Shown one piece after another: positions 48,497 to 58,500 of a stretch of 64,000 nucleotides of DNA. The notes beneath the pieces were generated by a model. It saw only the letters and a program-made list of their open reading frames with translations, was not told where the DNA came from and searched no databases. Each line of letters begins with the position of its first letter. Position 1 is the stretch's first letter. Both the position numbers and the translations under genes were made by a program. Source of the DNA: Sarcocystis neurona (Eukaryota > Apicomplexa > Conoidasida > Eucoccidiorida > Sarcocystidae); NCBI GenBank assembly GCA_000727475.1, contig KL647315.1, positions 7,528 to 71,527 on the forward strand, read 5' to 3'.

Positions 48497-50629
48497 TCAG
48501 AGAAGATAACGTTGTTTTGCTTCGCTGTTAGCTAGGCCGAGGAGCTGGTCCTGCAGCTGGTTGTGCATACCCCTAGAACGGATATATACGCAGCAGCGGC
48601 CTCTGCGGCTGCTTCTTCGCCGGCGCACACATAATTGACGCGATCTACGACGGGCGGCGCGCACGCCACACGCCTGCATCTGCGTCCTGTCGCCTCTTGG
48701 TTGCAGCGGGAGGTCGCAGCAGAAGCGGCGAAGAAGAAAAGGCAGGGGGGGAGGCCGCGCCTGGTTGATGCTGCGGAAGGCGGTAGCTCCCGTCTCTTTT
48801 CTTGCTTCTCGTCTGCGCTTGCACGCGCGCGCGGGAGAGAGAAGCCCGCCTGCAGCAACGCCAGCAGCAAAATAGTAGCAGGAGTAGAAGAAGGGGCCGC
48901 AGAGTTGTATTTCCACCGGCGGCAGCTTAACAGCGGCAACGACAACGTCGGCAACTCGCGGATTCTCTGCTGCTGCCGCAGTAACGCGTGCTGAGCAGCA
49001 GGAGCCGCGAAAAAGAGAGGGGAAGTGAGAGAGAGCCCCCGTAGCTTGGAGGCAGAGCGTGTCCCCCGCTCGTGTCTTAGCCGGGCGCAGCAGCACAGCA
49101 GTCGCGCACTGGCGGGAAGGGACGCCGTGCACAAGAGTGGGGTGCACAGGAGAAAAAAGCAGCAACAGCGACAAGGGACGGAACACAGATGCGTGCGATC
49201 TCCGCTGCAGAGATTTTATGTGTCGGGACTACACTTGCTTAGCAGCGCATCTGCCGAGCTGCTGGAGCAACTTGGGGCTTCTTGGTTGCGATTCTGCACT
49301 TGCAGCAGCAGCGAAGCCACTGCGGCACGTCCGCGGCACAGCAGGGCGCGCAGCAAGGACAGGCCGTCCGCAAGAGAGAGAGAGCCACGGGAGCAGCAGC
49401 AGACAGCAGCAGGACGGCCACACAGCCGGCCAGAGGACGGGAGCGGTTTTGTTGCTGCCGGTGCTGTGCATTCGTGCTGCTCCGTGTTCTGCTGCAGGGG
49501 GCAGAATCCTGAAGCGGCTTTTTCGACTCCCCAGGAGAAGAGAAGGAGCTTCTCGTTCTCGTGTATGCCCTCGTCCCGCGTCCTCATCCTTGTGCCGTCC
49601 CCGTCCAGCAGCAAACGCGGCAGCAGCAGACGCCACACGGTCACAGCACCATTAGTGGCAGCAGTCAACGAGACAGCGGGCAGAGCACCAGCAGCAACAG
49701 GTCGCACAAAAGACGCCCGGACGGCGACTCAACACGCGCAGCCACAAGGCCACACAACGGGCAAGGAGGAGCAGCAGCACGAGTAGCAGGACCCAGCTGT
49801 CCAGCGGAGCTTCTGCAGCTGCCGCACTGAGAACCGTGCGGCAGCAGCAGCGCCAGCCAGCGCGACCAAGGGCAGCAGAAGGGCGAGCCCGCCCGGGCAG
49901 GAGGAGCAGCGCAGGGTCGAGAACGGCAGGCGGAAGTCCTCACGATAGCAGCAGGAGCGAAGTTTCCGCTAAAAGGTTGTCATCGGAGCCAAGGTTGATC
50001 AGCAGGTGCGGCAACGGCGTCGGGACAAAGGAAGGTTCACCGAGGGGGTGGAAAAGAGCAGCAGGAGCTGATCAGCGTCAGCGGCTGAAGCGGTCTACAG
50101 TCGTGTCTCTCCGCAAGATAGAGAGAGTGGGGCGGGACAGCTGCAGCCCAGCGGAGAAGGATAAACTGAATAGTCGTGGGCGACGGGCAGCAGCGCTTAC
50201 TGTGTGTTCGTCCTCGGGAGAAACGACGCGGATCTTGTACACTAGTGACTTCGTGTGCGAAAGAAGAGCAAACTTGCTGCAGCTGCTGCTGTGCTGCCCT
50301 CGTCTCTCTTCCTGAAGAAGTCGGCGTTGGTGCTGCACGGCTGCACAGGACTGCGAACGGGGCTGCTGTTGATGCAGCTGCTGCGCTGTACCTCCCCTCC
50401 TCGTCGTCCTCTTCTCACCTTCGTCGCGCGTTTTCCACACGCTCCCGGCAGCACCATCAGCAGCTGAGATGCGGTACGTCCCCCGGGTGTCTGCCTGCGC
50501 CTTGCTGTGTGGTACGTCTGTCTCTCGGTGCTGGTGTCTTCTTCCCTTCCTCCTCCTCCTCCTCAACAGCAGCAGCAGTCGCGGGAAGCGCCGATCGTCT
50601 TCCACATCCCAGTAGTACCCCGTCGACAC
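48497..50629 (-). CDS. Possible minus-strand coding region
   Basis: Minus frames at 48497-49186 (229 codons, contains RVADVVVAAVKLPPVEIQLC) and 50078-50629 (183 codons, contains SLVYKIRVVSPEDEHTVSAA) include non-repetitive stretches. Plus frames of 253 and 159 codons (49025-49786 and 49836-50315) overlap and are Gln/Arg/Ser-rich because the plus strand is CAG-polar at about 49.1-49.9 kb. If the minus frames are exons, that CAG block would be an intron reading CTG in the transcript, as seen in the C2 gene. I could not phase the chain. Confidence 0.25.
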
Positions 50630-51086
50630 TTCGTTTCCGCAGCAGCAAAAGTGGACACCTGTGCAGCAGTTGTTGCTGCGTCTCTGCCCGTCGGACTCTC
50701 CCCAGTAGTATTTGTTGCTCCTCTCTGGCCCTTCATCGCCAGGGACGCACTACTACGTTTGTGTTCCACCCGGGGCTGCTGCAGAGCTGGTCTGCGGACT
50801 TCTGCTGCTCCATCTGCTGCTGCTGCCCTTGTCCTCGCGTGCTCCTGCTGCGGCTGGCTGGCGCTTGCTGCCGGTATTCTCGCTGTGCTCCTGTTGCTGC
50901 CCTGCGCGGAGCATATTACTGCGTTCCGATTCGAATCTTCCGGCTCACACCGGCTGCTACGGAGAGGTAGTACCGCCTTCTGCTGGGCTACACTGCAGCA
51001 CCGGAGCGCTACAGGGAGCAGTGCACACTGCAGCAGCGGAAGGGCCGTGCAGAGAGGGACAGCAGGAGATGGTCTGCGGCTGACCG

Positions 51087-51377
51087 CTGTGTATGTACAC
51101 CGCATCCTCCACTGATGAGATCCAGTGCTGCAGACTTCCGGTGGGCGAAACCAGGCGTACGTACACCGCAGGGTGCACCCGTCGCACCGGCTGCACAAGT
51201 TACGTAGCCTCAAACGTCGGGTGTACGGACACCTCAGCAGCCAGGTGGTGGGTCCACTGCACGCTTCCAGTGTGTGTACGTACACCCCAGTCTGGGGGCT
51301 GCAGGACGTTCCGGAGGACAACCACCAACAACCTGCAACAACCTACTGCAGCTGCAGGACTCCGGTGTACGTACACC
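51087..51377 (+). repeat. Cluster of five GTGTACGTACACC-type palindromes
   Basis: Copies lie at about 51088 (GTGTATGTACACC), 51156 (CGTACGTACACC), 51222 (GTGTACGGACACC), 51274 (GTGTACGTACACC) and 51364 (GGTGTACGTACACC). Spacing is 50-90 bases. Flanking phrases such as CTGCAGACTTCCGGTG and CTGCAGGACTCCGGTG recur, so this is a diverged tandem array or repeated insertions of one element. Confidence 0.75.
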
Positions 51378-52079
51378 GCAGCCAAGACGTGCCGCAGGAC
51401 AGCTGGCGTCTGTCCAGCCCCCGTGCAGCCGCGTGAACACTCCTGCGAGACGGAGAGACAATTTTTCTTCCTCTTCACGAGCAGCTCCCTTCGTCAACGA
51501 GCTTGGGCGGCTCCGTATGGGCGTCAACACCGACTGGGGAAGCAGCATCAGCAGCAGGGGCAAGAAAGGTGTATCTGCCTCAGCTGCTCTTGTTGCACGC
51601 GAAGCAGGGGCGTCTCTGCAAACGACGACCCTGAGCAGAAGCAGCAGCAAACGGAGAGTCCTTTATCTTCTGGAACAAAGGCGACCGCAACAACGGCCAG
51701 AACTCACCACAGCAGCGGAGAAGCAGTAATAATTGTCCCTCCAGCAGCGTCAAGGGTAGCAGCAGCCAGCGCCTGCACTCTGCTGCAGCTGCTCTGGCGC
51801 CTCGTCGAAACCTGACGTTTCTCGTGTGGTGGTGCTTGCTGCTGTGGGGCTGCAGCGGCAGGGTATGCTGCTGCTTCTCTTGCCGGGGATGCTGTTATTG
51901 CTGCCTGCTGTAGCCGTAGCATCACTTCACCGCCACGGGCTGTCACATCCGAAGACTTCTACTGCTGGCTGCACGTGCTTTCCAGTGGGGGCTTGTACGT
52001 CTTGGGGACAAGGAGGAGAAGTTCATTTTGCTCTTGGCGCACGACCGAAGACCTATACCCGTGCCACTCGGCTCCTTCG

Positions 52080-52175
52080 TATAGTATGCAGACATATTTA
52101 TATATATGTATATATACATGTGTGTGTATACACGCATCATATATCGGGATATATATGTGTGTGTGTTTGCGTAGC
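52080..52175. repeat. TA/TG microsatellite
   Basis: TATATATGTATATATACATGTGTGTG-like sequence separates the CTG-rich segments on either side. Shadow frames only. Confidence 0.85.
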
Positions 52176-52211
52176 GACATCTCTATCTCTCTTTTCATGT
52201 GTGGTCTTTCA

Positions 52212-52637
52212 TTAAATCCGCCAGTCGCTGCTGCGTTTGTATTGTTGTTGCCGACACACACATACTGCAGCGTAGCACAGCAGCAGTGTTGCTGCAGCTG
52301 CTGCCTGTGCGAAGACGCTCCATTCGTATGCGCGCTGCTGCGTACGAATTGGATGGTCTGTAGGAAGGGCAATTTCTTCCCCGACGGTCCCGCTGCTTGC
52401 TGCGGAGCGTAGACGGCCCACTTCTGTGGAAGTGCGTCTGGCGGCGTGGCTGCTGCTGTCGGGAATCGCTGCTGCTGCGGTACTTGTGACGGGGGTGACT
52501 CGCGGCGCTGCCGCAGCTGCTCTTTCAGCACGCTCGTCCTCCTGCACGTGCCGCGCGTGCTGCTGTTGTTGCAGTCCCCTCACCTGCTGCTGGAGTTGCG
52601 TCAGCTCCTGGTGGTACTGCTGTTGCAGTGCCCTCAC
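52212..52637 (-). CDS. Coiled-coil protein with C-terminal membrane segment, last exon
   Basis: The minus frame is open for 141 codons and ends in TAA at 52212. It starts inside a CAG-polar tract with a Gln-rich heptad-like helix (HQELTQLQQQVRGLQQQQHA), continues through a Ser/Ala linker and an acidic-polar stretch (VGEEIALPTDHPIRTQQRAY), and ends with a single hydrophobic segment (FAQAAAAATLLLCYAAVCVC) followed by basic residues. This is a tail-anchor-like layout. The codon before the start is in a TGA-closed frame, so the exon must begin at an acceptor near 52625-52640 (CGTCAGCAG is one option). A separate minus ATG frame at 52525-52821 (MAKSSDSAAAPARSVPAPLL) may be an upstream exon in another phase. 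No family is assigned. Confidence 0.4.
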   Translation of the reverse strand: MRALQQQYHQELTQLQQQVRGLQQQQHARHVQEDERAERAAAAAPRVTPVTSTAAAAIPDSSSHAARRTSTEVGRLRSAASSGTVGEEIALPTDHPIRTQQRAYEWSVFAQAAAAATLLLCYAAVCVCRQQQYKRSSDWRI

Positions 52638-52639
52638 CT

Positions 52640-55480
52640 GCTGACGGGAGTTGCGTCAGCTGCTGCTGTTGCAGCTGCGTCGGCTGCTGCTGCTGCTGCT
52701 GCCGGTTTGCCGTGCCCCCGGAGCTGCTCCTGTCCGGCGGCCTTCCGAGCGGTGCGTTCTTCAGCAGCGGTGCCGGGACCGAACGGGCCGGGGCAGCAGC
52801 GGAGTCGCTGCTCTTCGCCATCTGCAGCTTTCTGCTGACGTTGCTGCAGCAGTCTCCTCCTCCTCCTCATTTCCTCTCCCCCTCTCTCTCCATTGGCCTC
52901 CGCGTGTCGCGCGCTCTGTCCTGCGTCAGACGGGCACTGCACCGGCAGCAGCACAGGCAGGCGCCCCGGGGAAGAAGTCCAGCTGCTTGCCAGCAGCAGC
53001 GGCAGCAACCGCGCGGAAGGTCCTGCTGCTGCTGTTGATAATAGGGCCTGCTGCTAAGGTGTGTAGCTACTACATCGCACAACAGCTGTCACTCCGTCTA
53101 CACGCACTCTTTTCCTCTGTGTGTGTTTTGGCCCTCGTGTACGTACTTCGTCCGTCTCGTTTCTTCTTCTCGTCTCTCTTCTTGCTTCCTTTTCTTCATC
53201 AAGTACACTTTGCTGCTGCCGTCGCTCGAGGTGGCACGAAGCTGACGTTGAGAGAGCTGCTCCACACGCGCACCGCAGCCGCAACCTCGGAGACACCTGT
53301 GCTGCGCAGCAAGCGACTATTACTGCCGGCCTTCTGCTGTTGTGCTTCGGCCGCCGCGCCTCGGCTGCTGCGCTTTGGCTGCTGCCCTCCAACTGCTGCG
53401 CTTCAGCTGCTACATTTTTGCTGCTGCGTCACCGGAGCGCCTCGCTGCAGGGGGCTTCTGACGACTACTTGTTCACAGAGGCGTCGTGTGTTCTCCTGAA
53501 CTCTCTGTACGTGTACACATATCTACGCAGCTGTATGTAGGTTCAGGACATTCTCCGCTTTACGTGAGTCTTTCTAAGGAGATTCATCAATGTACGTATG
53601 TCCTAGATGTAGACAAACGTTTTGTCCTTTTTCAGTGGGGCTGAATAGGCAGAAGATACACATACGAGGCGCCGTACGTCAGACCCAGTTCCTTTGCTCC
53701 TGCCGTGCTGCCGGGTGATGCTTCGCGCTCAGTATGAGCTGCGTCAGAACTTAGTCTTCGACGAGAATATATCATTACGTGTGAGTGCGTGCCTGTGCGT
53801 ATTTTCTGCGTGTGCCGGTTTATGTGAGGCGCACGTCCTGCTGCTCGTGCTGCTGCTGCTGCTGCGAACGGTGTCGCTTATTACGACTACATCTGTGTCT
53901 CTTTCCGCACAACGCGGCAGAGAGAAGCGCAACAACAACAGCAGCAGCAGCAACGCTTCTGCTGCCTTCCTTCGTGAAGGACTTGCGACTGATTTTTGTG
54001 CTCCTGCTGACCCGCGGCCAGCCTATGCAACATTTTGCTATTGCGTAGTTCACCTGCTGCTGCTGCGGCAGAAGTCAGCTGCTCGTGCCGCCACTTTCCG
54101 TCGTGCGTCGCCGGCGGTCGTTGCTGCTGCCCCAGGGTGTCGCTTGCTTGGTTGCTCGCGGTATTACTGGTGTTGCGTTTTGCCGTCGACTGCCAGCTGC
54201 GGAGTCAATCACTGCTGCCGACACAGCGTCGCGTTCTTCTGCTGCCACGGCTGCATGACAGACTCGCGCTGCGGTGCTCCTGTTGCCGTGCCGTGCGACC
54301 GGTTGCAGCTGCCCTCTTGCTGTTGCAGCAGCTGCAGTCCTTCTCGCACCTGGTGCAGACGACTACTGCAGACGACTGTCGTGCTGCTGCTGTTTCTACG
54401 AACGGCTAGCGCAGACGACGCGGCTGCAGCAACAGCAGCTGCAGGTGTTCGTCGAGGGACGAAGAGACGACGTCTCTTGTCCCACTGCTACGACTGCTGC
54501 AGCAAGTCGCGCTGCTGCCCGACAACATTGCGTCGTCCTGCTGTCGCGGCACGCTTCTGCCGCACTTGTTGTTGTGTTGCTGTTGTGCACAAACTATTGC
54601 TGTTGCTGCTGCTATTCCTGCGTGGGCTCGTGCTGCTGATACTTCTGCTGCAATCGTTTTTCACCAGCGCTGTGGGAGAAGACTGCGGTGGCTCCTGGTG
54701 CTTTGCTGCTGCCGCGGTCTTTCCTACTGCAGCTGGTGCAGCAGCAGCGTCTCACGGGCCCTGCTGCCGCACTGCAGTGTAGCGTTGCTGCGGTGGAGCT
54801 ACAGCTGCCAGTGGTAAACGCTGCTGCAACTGCTGGTGGCGACTCCGCTGCATTTGCTTCCTGACGGGCGCTGCTGCTGAAACTTGCAGCATATCCTTCG
54901 TAGCTGGCATCACTCCAGCGGCAGATTTTTTCCTCTGTAAGGCCAACCTCGTTTTTTTCTTCTCTCCTTCGTGCTCTGCTGCTACGCTGTCGCTCTTACG
55001 TCGTTGAATTCTGCCGTTGCTGCAGTTCTGCTGCTGCTGCTGTGCCAGGGCGCTGCTGCAGGCTGCTTCGTCGGTGGTGCTGACCGGGTCCTGCGTTTGT
55101 GCAGGCCTCCTGCGGCACAGGAACGGCGGCGCCCCGGGTGTCGTGCTGCTGCTGCTGCTGCTGCCACCGGTGCTGCTGCTGGGGGCGTTCCCGCTGCCGC
55201 GGCTGCTGCTTGTTATGTGCTGCCGCTGCGTGTTTTTTCGCACTGTGTCCTCCTGCCGAGTGTGCGCGTTGCCGCTGCTGTTGCTAGTGCTGCTGCCCTA
55301 CTGCTGCCTGTCCCGCGCGTCTAGTGCTGGTCCAGCTGCTGCTGCTGCTGCACCGATGGCGCTGCTGCTGCCGCGGATTCTGCAGTGCTGGGCGACACGG
55401 TAGTGCTGCGGCTGCTTCTTCTGCGGAGTGTGGTGCGGGCCCACCGCCTTCCCATCTGTTTGTTTTGCGATTGCTTGATG
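52640..55480. repeat. 2.8-kb CTG-polar triplet block
   Basis: The plus strand is CTG-rich almost throughout, interrupted at about 53500-53690. Plus frames of 282 and 362 codons are Leu/Cys-rich. Minus frames include 53054-53392 (contains SVLDEEKEARRETRRRNETD), 54752-55243 (contains SVAAEHEGEKKKTRLALQRK) and 55284-56018. The minus frames look more protein-like, so a minus-strand low-complexity gene is likely here, but exons cannot be fixed by eye. Confidence 0.5.
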
Positions 55481-55523
55481 GTGTGGGGTGCAGGCACAGG
55501 CCGTGTTGTTGCCGTTCTTCGCA

Positions 55524-58500
55524 ATGATGCGGAGAAGCAGTGGAGGTTGGGAGAGGGAGGAGGGGCCTTGCGACCGCAGAAGCCGGAGCAGCAGCAGCAG
55601 CGCCGGAGGGGGCGAAGGCGCCGGCAGCAGATGTCGCAGCAGCGGCAGCAGCCACCCGGGGAGAGAGAGCAGCGCGCGCGTCGCAGCAGCAGCAGGCGGA
55701 ATTCGACCGGGGGGCGCTGTTGCTGCTGCTGCGATCGTTGTCCCTGCGTCGTCGTCTTTGCATCGCATGGGTGCCGGCGCAGCAGCAGCAGCAGCCGCCG
55801 CCAGAGGAGCAGCAGGAGGAGGAAGTCATGCAGTGGCATACCCTGGGGCGCAGTCTGCTGCTGCCGCAGCGATAGGGGTGTACAGTCAGGAGCTGCGCGT
55901 GGAGCAGCAAGTCGCTGCTGGCCAGCGGCTGGTGGCTGCGGCGGCCGCGCCACGGCGACTTACCAGCAGCAGCCGCTCGACGCGAGGGGGAAGCAGCAGC
56001 GGCTCGGCTCTCGACCACTGCGAGGCGGGCTCGACCGATGATTCATTTGTTCCGTCGCTAGCGGTCGTGCTGCAGCATCTGGTCACTATCTCGCCAGGCA
56101 AGGAAAACCACGAGAGAAGCAAAAAAACGCGAGGAGGAGGGGGCACGGCAGCAGCGGCAGACAGCAGTCCTCGGGTTCCTCAAGACCCGGAGGAAAGGAA
56201 ATCTACACACACACACATACGTATATATATATATATATCTATACTTGTACAGACACACGCATACAAACAGCTGCATACATTTTATTCGAGAAACGCAGCA
56301 GAAAACCCACAGCAACAGCAGCAGCAGCGTTGTCAGGAAGACACCCAAGACATGCGTGGAGAACAACTGCGTTCGAAAGGGGGAGGAAGCGAACAAAGTG
56401 ACAGCCCCATGTGCAGCAAGAAATATCTACTGATGTTACTATATATATATATATGTATATACGTACATCAGTCGGCAGCGAGATGAGGGGAACAGAGCGA
56501 CAGCTGTATCTGTCTAAGTAGATATGAACGTGATTTCCATATAGATATACGTATGCATATATATATATGTACTTGTATATATATATATGCATCAGTGGGT
56601 AGGGGGGTAGGGGAACGGAGCAACAGCTGTACGTACAAGGATGGGTATACGGGAACATTACATTCAGACGTGTATATATGTGTGTATACACGGGGTATCG
56701 TATAAGTACGTACCTACATACATACCTCTATACGTATACGTATACATACGAAACACATGTATGTGTACGTGGGCCATCTTACTGTGTGAAGAAAAGTATA
56801 CACGAATGTTACTTTTACGTACACATGTATCTATACATAAATATACGTATGTACACACATATACGTACATTCTCTCTCTCTCTCTCTCCCTATATATATA
56901 TATATATATATGCCCAGGCGCGTGTTCGAAGTGGGGCTGCATGGGAGTGTTATACGAGATATATACCCGTAGCTGTTTCTCTCATGGGGAAGATGGGCGT
57001 GTATATATACATATATACATGTATATATCTATATATGTATACGTAGGTCCTGGCGTAGAGAGGCAGGTGGTGCTTCCCCGGGTAAAAGACAGGAGAGATC
57101 GTAGGTTGACGAATGGGGAAAGCAGCTGGTTTTGTTTCAGAGAAGAGGAGGGGCCGTCTCGCGTCTGCCGTTCCCGGTCAGTTGCCAGCAGAAAGCGAAG
57201 AGTTTCGCTGCTTCTGGTCAGCCGCTACTTCTTCCCGGGGGCGTGTAATAGAGAAAGTGTGTGGACGTGTGTTACACCGAAACTCGGGGAACTCGCCTGC
57301 AGACGTGCTAGCGGTATATACCGCGTCCGTCTCCCTGTGGTGTACGTACACCTGAAACGGCCCTCACAGACAAGTGTGCACAGCAGCTGTTCTGGAGGAG
57401 AGCGACGTGTTCCTCATCTGCCGCTGCTGTGCCTGCGTCTGCTTCTTCTTCTCGTTTTTTGCTGCTGCTGCTGCTGTTGCTTCTCGTCTGCTTCGGCCGT
57501 CGCTCTCGCTGCTGCTGGTTCTCGTGTGGCCGACGCCGGTGCTGCCGCTGCTGCTGCTGTTTTTCTTTTGACAGAGAGAGGAGAAGTGACCAGTTTCCAC
57601 GCCGTGAAGGAACCCGAGATTTCGATCCATGACTACCTCGAAAGGATCGCGCGATACTTCGGCTGCAGCAATGAGTGCTTCGTTCTCTCCTTGGTGTACA
57701 TCGATAGGATTCTCAAGCTGCACCGCAATTTCAACGTGTCCCTCCTCAATATCCATCGCCTTATCATTACTTCTGTCATGCTCGCGGCGAAGTTCTTTGA
57801 TGATATCTACTACAGTAAGTCCCGGGGAAGAGACCCCAGCCTCGGGGTTTCTCTTCCTCTTTCGTTCGCCCCTTCTCTTCCTTCTCCGCTTTCTGTCCGT
57901 CTCTCTGCGTGTCCCTTTTCCGCGTCTTCTCGTCGTGTTTGTCCCATTCTCGTCCGCTTTCAGTCTCTTCACCGTTTCCCTCTTTTCCGTCGTTTTCTTT
58001 CGCGTTTTCCCTGTTCAACCCTGTGCGTGCTGTTCTCCCCTTTTCGTCTCTCTCTCTCTCTCTCCCAACGTACGTCTACTTTTCGTCCTCCTCTCTCTTT
58101 TCAGACGTGCGTGTGTTTTGCGTGGTGGGCGGGGATAGCACAGGGTTCCTTCTTGCTGTCTGGGCTCTGTAGAATAAGTGCCAGCAGAGACCTACCAGCT
58201 GCCACGTTTATTTTTTATCGCGGGTGCTGCTGTGTATCTCTCCTTGCTGCACTGGTGTGACGCGCGCGGCTCGGACGACGCACCGGCTTCGGCAGGGTGT
58301 CTCCATGCCCGCGCCTCAAAAAGGCCACCAGCACTTGCGTGGATTCGCCGCAGAGACGGCGTGAAGAAGTCCTTCTATACGCAGGCGCACGGGGCCGGCG
58401 TCTCGACTCCTGCTGCATCAGGAGCAGCAGGACGAGTGGCTTTCGTGGGGAGGAGAAGAAGGAGAAGGAGGAGGATGGGGGAAGGATATATATATATATA

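Larger units (their letters stand above)
56098..57574 (+). other. Cyclin intron 1, apparent GC-AG intron
   Basis: Exon 1 ends CGCCAG and the intron begins GCAAGG, the form of a GC-AG donor. The acceptor is a long (CTG)n-pyrimidine tract ending TTTTCTTTTGACAG. Phase matches (1 to 1), and the join places FVPSLAVVLQ directly ahead of the rest of the cyclin box, as in the family. No GT donor nearby gives the same result. The intron holds TA microsatellites (56217-56240, 56430-56760, 56835-57045), a (CT)n run near 56870-56888 and the palindrome GGTGTACGTACACC at 57339-57352. Confidence 0.65.

Noticed and set aside
56641..57570. Treating the whole open frame upstream of cyclin exon 2 as coding
   Set aside because: It runs through TA microsatellites and (CTG)n. 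The acceptor at 57572-57574 and the phase match to exon 1 show this is intron.
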